A DNA stretch of 40,592 bases, taken from NCBI GenBank assembly GCA_943704525.1, contig CALSCQ010002045.1:1-40592 (forward strand), in the 5' to 3' direction. Positions 33,203-40,592 of this stretch are shown here, in pieces (the stretch's first letter is position 1; every line of letters starts with the position of its first letter). Below the pieces are notes generated by a model that was not told where the DNA came from, made no database searches, and worked only from the letters and a program-made list of their open reading frames with translations. Made by a program: the position numbers and the translations under genes. This DNA is from Pigoraptor vietnamica (lineage: Eukaryota; Opisthokonta; Filasterea).

Positions 33203-33951
33203 ATGGCCGACCAAGACTCGATTGGAAGCAGTGCCTTTGAGGAGATCTATCCCCTCGCTGCTCTGCCGGCGGGGCGCCCAAGCCGTCGCATGTCGCTACA
33301 GCAGTTTGATCTCACTACCCCCTCTCCGACAAGCAAAAGCACGGAGGAGCGGCGAGTCGGGATTCTCATGTCTTCTTCAAAGGGCTCCGAACTTCAACTC
33401 TTAAAGAACGTCGCAACACGGCGCGATTATATCCAAGAAATGAAACGTATCGATCGCCGCAGTGCAATGGCGGCCGCCGAACATGAAGACGACATGGAGG
33501 CAATGCGGTGAGTAAGCCCGGCCGCCGGGCACCAGACTGAGTGCTGTCCTGACACTGGCACTTCACCGAGTTGCGCACTTGACCGTTCACTCCGCCGTCA
33601 TGGATGTCGCAGTTGACTGACAGTTCGGCTGAATGACGCCGCAGGAACAACCTCGCTCGCCTTCAGTCTTACCGTCGGGCGAGCGTGAGCGACACTCCTT
33701 TGCTACCTCCCGTTCGAAAGATGTCTGGCCGCGTGCTACTGTCACGATCATGCGGAGACACGCCACTGAATAATGAGCCGATTTCGAACCTACCAGACCT
33801 GTCTCACTCCAAGACGAACTCCTCGCGTCGGCTCCGGCCCGTCCACTCGCACACAGGCGATCAATGCGCGCACTGCAGGACATTGTCACGGTCTTCTGGA
33901 CGTTGGGACATACTCAGCCCGCCAAATGATAGCGGCACTAAACTGCAATAA
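33203..33951 (+). CDS. Orphan two-exon protein with a charged helical middle
   Basis: Exons 33203-33507 and 33645-33951 join in phase (GTGAGT donor, CCGCAG acceptor) to give 203 residues. I do not recognise the protein. The N-terminal third is polar and Ser/Pro-rich. The middle (RRDYIQEMKRIDRRSAM, EHEDDMEAMRNNLARLQ) is predicted to be helical or coiled coil and spans the splice site. The C-terminal half is Ser/Arg-rich with one CxxC (DQCAHCRT). A TATA box and a tandem upstream element precede it, which favours real expression. It lies inside the ACTG-rich island, so it may have come with that island. Confidence 0.55.
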
Positions 33952-35151
33952 GAGTCGGCCGCCGGCTCCGACCACGATGGTGGCCACGCTCTCCGAGCGC
34001 ATTCCGGTCTTTAGCTTACTGACCTAGAGGCACTGAGTAACAAAAAGTTGCAATGAAACTGCGGACAGTCTGTGGATAAATTCTGTAGTGTGCCGCAACT
34101 GACCATCACCCGCAGCGCCTGATCCGGCCGGCACTGTCGGCGGAGTTCAGTGGTTAGACAGTGGCCGGCCGTGCCTTACTGAACAATTGACTGGGCAGCT
34201 TTGTGGCCGTGTTACAACTGACAGACGCTGCAAACTGAAACGCGGCATTGGCTAAGTCGCCGATTCAAGAGCTTGGCCGGCGCCGGAGCCGAATCAGACG
34301 AACTCAAGCCGAGAGGGGCTGCCGCAGTCACTCGTCCGTATCACTGTTCCGGCGGGACTGGCTTTCTGTCCCCGGCAAGCTTACTGCAGTAGAACGTATC
34401 GTCTGTGGGGCTCACATCTGATATGACTGATACAGACTAGCCGAGCCTTAGACTGCTCGGCCGGCGTCGTCAGTAACAGCACTCTGATTCCCTGTGTGTA
34501 CTGTAGGCACTCGTCGAGAGATCATAAAAAAGACAGAACAAACGCGCAAAGTCTGTATATAGAACTCATGGCAATGCAGCAAGGAAGACCGACAGTGCGA
34601 AAGACTGAAACATTCTTATTTGTCAAAGTCTGGTCCGTCAACAATATAAATTATAATACCAACGAACTGACGGAATTGATAACGAGCGCACTGCACCAGG
34701 CCGTGAGGACGTCAAGTCGGACGGTTGCTTGGCGACTGAGCTCGCGAATTAAAAGTAGCATTTTTTTGCCGCCGCCGCGTCCAACTGAACCGTCGTGAGC
34801 GGCACCTGAAAATCAACTGCTGCTTGCCAATGCTGCGGGACGCGATGAAATAATTGCACGCAACAGAGCGAGATCCAGCGGCCGGCCACACTGGCATTCA
34901 TGTGGTCGACGTCGATCAGGGGCGAACAGATCATTTCAAACTGTGAGTCGAGCCACACTGAAGTGTCGTACGTTATTCTTGCACTGCCGGCCAGTTTCGG
35001 ACTTTCTCGCGCAGCTGGCAGGGCATGACACTCCAGCATGGCACGCCAAAGTTCATGTCGCGCACGTACTTCACTGAACGCGGCCCCGACCCCTCGCGGG
35101 TGGCACGTCTCTCGAAACGTCCGGATGGACCCGTTACCGTGCCCTGCCAAC
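33952..35151. other. Core of the ACTG-rich island, no clear gene
   Basis: The region has a high density of ACTG/CAGT, GCCGG and AT-rich patches (34600-34700). A 100-codon frame on + (34496-34798) and a 167-codon frame on - (35252-34749) are open but show no recognisable motif, so I do not call them. Confidence 0.4.
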
Positions 35152-35832
35152 ATGGACGCGCGCACCCTTTTTTCGCTCCCGGACGACCGGAGCTCTTCGT
35201 CGTCCACATTGCGCCACGTCTCAGTGGAGATGATGTCCGCGCGCTTGCCCACGCGTGCCGCCGAGAGCAGTGTGCTGCGGTTTGAGAGGACATACAGGCT
35301 CAGAGAACGCGTTGCGACGAGATTTTACGCGGACGGTCAGTTCAGGGACCTTGTCACGGCCACTATTCCCCGCAGCCGCCTCTCCGGCTCTGCGAGTTCT
35401 CCATGGCGATGGCGAAGTGTCTGTGCTCGACACACGCTCGACCTCAGCCGTTGTCTGCAACTGACTGACTCGGTTTCTGCGCTCGGCGTCCAAACGCTCA
35501 ACCTCAGCGGCTGTACACTACTGGTGGACGTATCTGCGCTTGGCGGCGTTCACTCGCTCAATCTCAGCGGCTGTTGGTACGTTTCGGACGTCTCTGCGCT
35601 CGGCGGCGTCCACACGCTCGACCTTTCCCTCTGCGAAGTCTCGGACGTCTCTGCACTCGGCCGTGTCCACACCCTCAACCCTTTGTCGTTGCGTGATGTT
35701 GTGGACATTTCTGCGCTCGGCGGCGTCCACACGCTCGACATATGTGGCTGTTGGCGAATTTCAGACCTCGAACCCCTTGTCGGTGTGTGGAGGCTCGTTT
35801 TTGACCAGCCGACTCCTTCCTTCTTGCGATGA
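35152..35832 (+). pseudogene. F-box/LRR protein gene with two offsetting frameshifts in the F-box
   Basis: From ATG 35152 (an in-frame ATG also lies at 35038) the frame reaches TGA 35830-35832. The C-terminal half is five to six leucine-rich repeats of about 20-23 residues of the form VSALGGVHTLNLSGC, with a Cys-containing consensus. The start reads MDARTLFSLPDD, as in an F-box. From about 35190 the expected F-box helices appear in another frame (ELFVVHIAPRL, GDDVRALAHACR), and the original frame resumes near 35280 (VLRFERTYRLRERVATRFYAD). An F-box would recruit SCF ubiquitin ligase while the LRRs bind a substrate. As read, the F-box is destroyed. It is either a decaying gene or two sequencing errors; a smaller irregularity lies in the repeat near 35680. 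Confidence 0.6.
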
Positions 35833-36348
35833 CCCTCTGGTGGCACATGTCACTTGACGGATTAAATGATCTGCCTCTAGCTTCGTCCGCGCCGTCTGCG
35901 TCGTCGGTCTGAATTTTGCTTGAACCACTCCCGTTCTCGCTTGTACTCGCCCTTTTTCGTTTTCTTTTTTCTTTTTTCTTTTTTTTTTTTGCGGCGGACA
36001 TGGTCTCTGCATTGCCCCGGGGCCTTGACACTCGTAGAACCTCTCGCGCGTTCGCGTTTCGCACGCGCGCCTAACGCGTGCTTTATTTCACCGGGGTGGC
36101 TATGGAAATGCAAACTCAAAGGTGCCACGCACGCACACAAAATGCCGAACAAAGCGACGGGACCAAAGAGCAGTAGGGTACAGGACACGCACACGCGCAC
36201 GCACACGCACACGACGCGCCGCGGCACGCACGCACAACAGGACCAAACGAGAAAGAGAGATGCGAAGAGAGACAGCCGCATCACAAACGGCGCGACCGTG
36301 GCACCCACTTTCGAGCAAGATAGGGTCCACGCACACAAACGGCGTTCA
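35833..36348. other. Spacer with pyrimidine tract
   Basis: A T-rich tract (about 35956-35990) and GCAC-rich sequence (36188-36232) are visible. The right part should be 3' UTR of the minus-strand gene. No gene was seen. Confidence 0.5.
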
Positions 36349-37220
36349 TCACGGCGTCTCATCCCGCTCTTCATCCGCCTCTGCCTTCGCCTCCGCGGGC
36401 GTAATGCGCGCGTCGTCCCCAGCCGCCGCAATCGCAGCCGCGTCGTCGCCATCCACTTCGGGGATGGACTCGACCTCGGCGTTTGGCCTCGCCTCGTCGC
36501 CGTCTCCGTCCCCCTCCGCCTCTCCTTCTCCCTCTTCCGCCTCCCCTTCCGCAACATTGCGATCGCGCGCCGCAGCAGGGCCCACTTCGACCTCGTCGTT
36601 GGGCTCCGTCTCGCTTTCGGAGGCTTCGGCGTCCGTCTCGTCCTCATCGTCGGCGTCAGAGGGGAGCTTCTCGTCGGGGTCCTTCGCCGTCTCCTCAGCG
36701 TCAGCAGACGCATCTGCCTCGGCGGCTAGGCGGTCCACCTCTTCGGCAGTCGGCTCCTGGATGTCGGCTGGAAAACAGGAGGACAAGGCGTTTTTCAGTG
36801 AATATGTTAACATAGGGTTAGGGTAGGGAACCATCAAACAAGGCATAGTTTGTAGTGTGCACTACTGAGGCAAAAGCAGAGACTGCACACTGCCCATAGT
36901 CCATGGGCAATCACACACAGGTGAAGACGCGACAGACACGGAGCAAAAAAGAGAGATGGCGATCCCCCGCACGCACCATGAGGCGCAGGATGGTTGTGAC
37001 CGTGCGCATGGTTGTGGCCTTGGTGGGGGTTGTTGCTCCCCCCGAACAGCGCAGCGTGCGAGAGATACAGAAAAACGGCCGCAATAAACACCGCGACGCC
37101 AATCTGCACGATGCGCCGCTTCTGCGCGGACGCCGCCGAGAAGGAGCGCTCGTGAATGTGGTGCGAGCGGGTCTGGAAGTCGTATCCCGTGCCCTTCATC
37201 TTGTCCACTTCCGCCGACAT
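36349..37220 (-). CDS. Small single-pass membrane protein with His-rich and acidic segments
   Basis: Exons 37220-36977 and 36767-36349 join in phase (GTGCGT donor, TTTTCCAG acceptor) to give 220 residues. I do not recognise it. A polar, basic N-terminal 37 residues ends in QKRR. One membrane helix follows (IVQIGVAVFIAAVFLYL), then a His/Asn-rich stretch (HQGHNHAHGHNHPAPH, residues about 66-81) that could bind zinc or another metal. The C-terminal 140 residues are very acidic with almost no hydrophobics (EVDRLAAEADASADAEET and similar), probably disordered. The positive-inside rule puts the N-terminus in the cytosol and the His-rich and acidic part in the lumen or outside. Low-complexity acidic lumenal tails can act as calcium buffers, but that is speculation. 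Confidence 0.7.
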
Positions 37221-37809
37221 AGACACAGACTGGAAGTTGCAGGGGTCGCCAAGTGGCTGGGAAGGCGACGAGCACACAGCCCCCTCGCGTACGCGTGATC
37301 GCAATGCCGCTTGAGGACGAATCGGCCGAGACAAAACGCAAGGAGCGCAAAGAAGTGATGTGGAAAGATGTGGAAAACGTCGACTACCCGCAGCGCACCG
37401 CAAAGCGTGACAATAGAGCGAAACGGCAATGCAAGCACTCCGTCAAACACACGACCCTCCCCTCACATGCAGCGCACACGTGGGAACGGGAAGAAGAGGG
37501 CGATCTCGCGCAAAGCGGCGTGGGTGTGTGCGTGTGTGTGCGAGAGGCCTCCTCAAACGAAACACAGCCTAAAGTGGGGATGGGTTGAACACGCGAGGTC
37601 CTGCGGGCAGCCAATCAGACGCGCAATTCACACGAATCGTCATTACAATTCGTGCTGTCATCATGTCGTCATCACGTGAAATTCCGATCCCGGTGCGTCT
37701 GGACTGTCCGTGCACAGGCTGAAGGGAGAAGTGCAACGACTCCGCTTGTTTGCACCACAAATATAATAGCAGCCTCTTGTATTGTGCCACAGAGGGACCC
37801 CGCAGCCGC
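37221..37809. other. Spacer between two minus-strand genes
   Basis: The right part is the kinase 3' flank and the left part the 5' flank of the membrane-protein gene. No TATA box or RNA gene was recognised. ATCACGTG occurs near 37672. Confidence 0.5.
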
Positions 37810-40271
37810 TTACATGGTGACCGCAACCATTTCGATCGGCTCCTCCACCATCTCCACTGCATCGCTCTCGCCATTCCCCGGCTCGGCCGAGGCGGCAAGG
37901 GCCAACGGCTTGGGCGTGCGCGCCGTGTGCAGCGCCTCGCCAGCCCCGTCTTCCTCGTCAAGCACGGCGGGCGTCAGCGCAGTGGGTGCGTTGAGGCTGC
38001 GCTCCATGGTTTGGAGGAGACTCTTGCGGTCGTTCGACTCGTCCGACAGTGCCGATGTGTTCGACTTGATGTTCTCAAAGACGGTGCGCGTGGCAGGCGC
38101 GGCGACGTCCAAGGGCGCCCACGCGGACCAGTTCACGGTCGTGAGCCAGTCGACGATTTCGCGGAATGACGGGCGCGCCGTCGCGACACTCGCAACACAC
38201 CGCGTCGCGAAATCGACGAATTCGTCCGGAGTGCCCGTGGGGAAGGTGGGTCGAAGCCCTTCGTTTGCGATGGAGATCATGAGGGCGGCTTGGTTCTTGC
38301 CGGTGAACTCGCGATAGGGGCGCGTGCGCACGACGACCTCGTTCATGACAATCCCTGGAACGGACAGAGGGGGTTGTGTGCGTGTGAGCGACACGGCGTG
38401 AGTGACACGGCGAGGGCGCGATAAATATGCCAGAGTGGCAGGTGAGAGACACATCCGCGAGTGTGGGCGGAGCAAAGGGTTGTGAGAGTCATTACGAGCA
38501 GAACAAAGAAGAGCAGCACAACGAGACGCACCGAAACTGAAAACGTCCGATGAAAGGTCGGGCACTTCGCCCAGCATGATGTTCGGGTCCATCCTACGGA
38601 GAGAGTGCCGTTGTTGAGCCCATGACAAACACGAAGGGCACAGCCCGCACGTGACAAGCAGACGAAGACGCGACGTGTGGGCGCACGGTCGTACGTGCGT
38701 CAGACGCCCGCCTCGTGCGTGCGTGGTGCCAGGTGCCAGTGCTAGCTTATAGGATCAGAGGGCACCCACCATAGCAGCGTGCCGGCCATCCCGGATGTCG
38801 AGCTGGCGTCCTTCAGTCGCGCAAGGCCAAAGTCGCTCACCTACAACAGTGCGACACTCGCCGTCAAAATACGCATCGTATGAACAGCAAATGGAATAGG
38901 CAAGTCGGCGTGTAAGATTATGGCACACTGAATGCACCCTACGGCAGAAGCATGCCGCGCGTAGCCCACCTTGACCTTGTATCGCTCGTCGCACAGCAGA
39001 TTGAGTGACTGCGACAGAGGGAAACGAAGTTCATAAGCACTCACAGAGAAGGAAGGAAGCAAACTCACGCACAATAGTCTCACACCACAGTATGCCGTGC
39101 CCGTGCAAGAGGCTCTTGTGAGGATGTGTTACATTCCGTTACTCACCTTGAGATCTAAATGGAGGATGGGCGGCGTTGCCGAGTGGAGGTAAGCCATCCC
39201 CCTCGCTGCGTCCGTGAGCGAACTTATGCGGAACTGAAGGGGTGCACGCGTGTGTGTGCGTGCGCGAGTATGTGTCAGTGTAAGTCAGACGCCATAGGAG
39301 ACGGAGAGACTATGGACGATACATAGGGTATGTATCATTGTGTTTGTGCGCGTGTGTGTGTGTGCGTGTGTGTGCATGTGTGTGCGTGTGTGTGTGCAGT
39401 GCATACATTTGCATACTGGGCATCCGCACCTTCCAGTCGATGGCCATCCCAGGCGTTTCGAGGACGTGTAGGAGCGTCCCGTTCTCCATGAATTCGGCGA
39501 TAAGACACAGCTGAGGCGCCTTGATGTACGCGCCCTGCGGTGCATCCGACAGGTGAGTGCACTCGCGTTCCACACAGATGCACGTCCGCACACTCACACC
39601 CACCCATACGCGCACCCGCACTCACAGACACATGCAAGCACACTCGCACACACATGTAAACCACACAAGACTACGGACACCTGCTCACATGACCGAAAGA
39701 GAACACCAGGCTACGGACCATAAACAGCACGATGTTCGGATGGCGCAAAGTGCACATCGTGTGGACCTCCTGCAAAAAATCGTGCACTGCTTTGTCGATC
39801 TCGTCCTGGATATAGACGCGTTGAATTGAGACGCGCGCACGCACAGCACACCCCCGCGCACGCAAGCACACTCAGAACACCCCCCCCGCGCGCGCACACA
39901 CGCACACACATGCACGCACGCGACATGCCGCGCACTTTTACACACGCCAGCACCACACACGCGCCTACATGCGCGACGCCTGCCCTCCCTCCCCAACCTT
40001 CTCCTTCGCGTCCTTGCGCTTGTTGAGCGACGTGCTCAGGCCACTCGCCGCCATCTGCACACTGGCGCTCTCCGCAAGGCGAATGCTGTCCTCGTTGATG
40101 CCGCCGTGGCCCATTGGGCGAGGGCTCGCGGGCGCCTTTGCACTGCGCACGAAATCGCCGCCCTTGAACGAGCCGTTGTTGTTCGAGGCACGTGACTGCG
40201 ACCGCCGAAGGGAGAGCTTGGACGACACGCGACGGATGACCTTGCCGAGGAAGGACGTGTCGTCCTCGTGG
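37810..40271 (-). CDS. TKL-type protein kinase, C-terminal part (5' end beyond the window)
   Basis: Exons read 40271-39998, 39805-39719, 39534-39430, 39233-39147, 39008-38970, 38840-38770, 38593-38532 and 38354-37810, all in phase. The domain shows helix C and strand 4 (DFLQEVHTM, LRHPNIVLFMGAYI), the hinge (LIAEFMENGTLLHVL), the catalytic loop HLDLKSLNLL, DFG (VSDFGLARLK), GTLLWMDPN where APE is usual, and DVFSFGIVMNEV, ending with RPSFREIVDWL and a 110-residue tail. The catalytic Asp, Lys and Asn are present. HRD is changed to HLD and APE to DPN. The glycine loop and VAIK lysine are not seen; a Ser/Arg-rich segment of about 91 residues stands before helix C, so they probably lie upstream. 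The acceptor at 40271 and the donor at 39998 (GTTGGG) are the least certain borders. Confidence 0.85.
39339..39398. repeat. (TG)n run in a kinase intron
   Basis: TG repeat with CG and CA interruptions, in the intron between the exons ending at 39430 and starting at 39233. Confidence 0.8.
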
Positions 40272-40331
40272 CTGTCGGGACGTCATCGCACGCGTCACTC
40301 AAGCAGCTCTGAAAGGATGCTCCACCCCGCA

Positions 40332-40345
40332 TGCACACACACACG

Positions 40346-40381
<36 letters not shown>

Positions 40382-40497
40382 CACACACACACAGACACAC
40401 ACACAGACACAGACACAGACACAGACACAGACACAGACACAGACACACAGACACACAGACACATAGACACAGACACGCAGACACACAGACACACACA

Positions 40498-40592
<95 letters not shown>
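40332..40592. repeat. Compound CA, GA and CAGA microsatellite at the window edge
   Basis: CA, then a GA run (about 40362-40380), then CA with regular (ACAGAC)n and at least 90 bases of pure CA running off the window. It lies just 5' of the first visible kinase exon and is probably intronic. Confidence 0.92.

Noticed and set aside
34749-35252. A 167-codon minus-strand frame overlapping the F-box/LRR gene
   Set aside because: It has no recognisable motif. Half of it is antisense to the better supported F-box gene, and the remainder could be chance in the island.
40332-40592. Open frames of Cys-Val or His-Thr repeats across CA/TG microsatellites here and at 1620, 10327, 14821 and 30935
   Set aside because: They are pure dinucleotide translation in introns or spacers, with no flanking coding signal.

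Overview
The window is nuclear DNA of a GC-rich, intron-containing unicellular eukaryote. Most genes carry short introns (about 60 to 290 nt) with clear GT...AG borders, many starting GTGCGT, GTGGGT or GTGAGT. Several introns and spacers are filled with CA/TG microsatellites. A full-length axonemal dynein heavy chain shows that the organism builds a motile flagellum. GAF-regulated phosphodiesterases, TKL kinases and G8 proteins fit a free-living flagellate or amoeboflagellate, but the sequence does not fix the lineage. There are no operons; genes lie on both strands.

Layout. 1-1390 (+): 3' part of an unrecognised repeat-containing protein. 1985-6754 (-): secreted or type I membrane protein with a G8-like region (CEMIP/fibrocystin relatives), interrupted by a small local inversion. 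7457-8368 (+): SAM-dependent methyltransferase with a likely mitochondrial presequence. 9006-12340 (-): four-exon class I cyclic-nucleotide phosphodiesterase with two GAF domains. 13489-15212 (+): eight-exon CCDC25 orthologue. 15470-29287 (-): outer-arm dynein heavy chain in one uninterrupted exon. 29915-32006 (+): nine-exon CENP-O kinetochore protein. About 32030-35540: an island of different base-word composition holding a P4H-like scrap, an orphan two-exon gene and a damaged F-box/LRR gene. 36349-37220 (-): small single-pass membrane protein with His-rich and acidic segments. 37810-40271 (-): C-terminal part of a TKL-type kinase, whose 5' end lies beyond the window.

The exon models for CCDC25, CENP-O, the phosphodiesterase, the kinase and the G8 gene were built by hand from splice signals, codon phase and family motifs. 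In each case phases add up exactly, which is strong internal support. The genes do not form one pathway. The dynein (motility), CENP-O (chromosome segregation), phosphodiesterase and kinase (signalling) look like ordinary neighbours. The parts most worth a second look are the inversion with duplicated ends inside the G8 gene (3135-3344) and the ACTG/CAGT-rich island.
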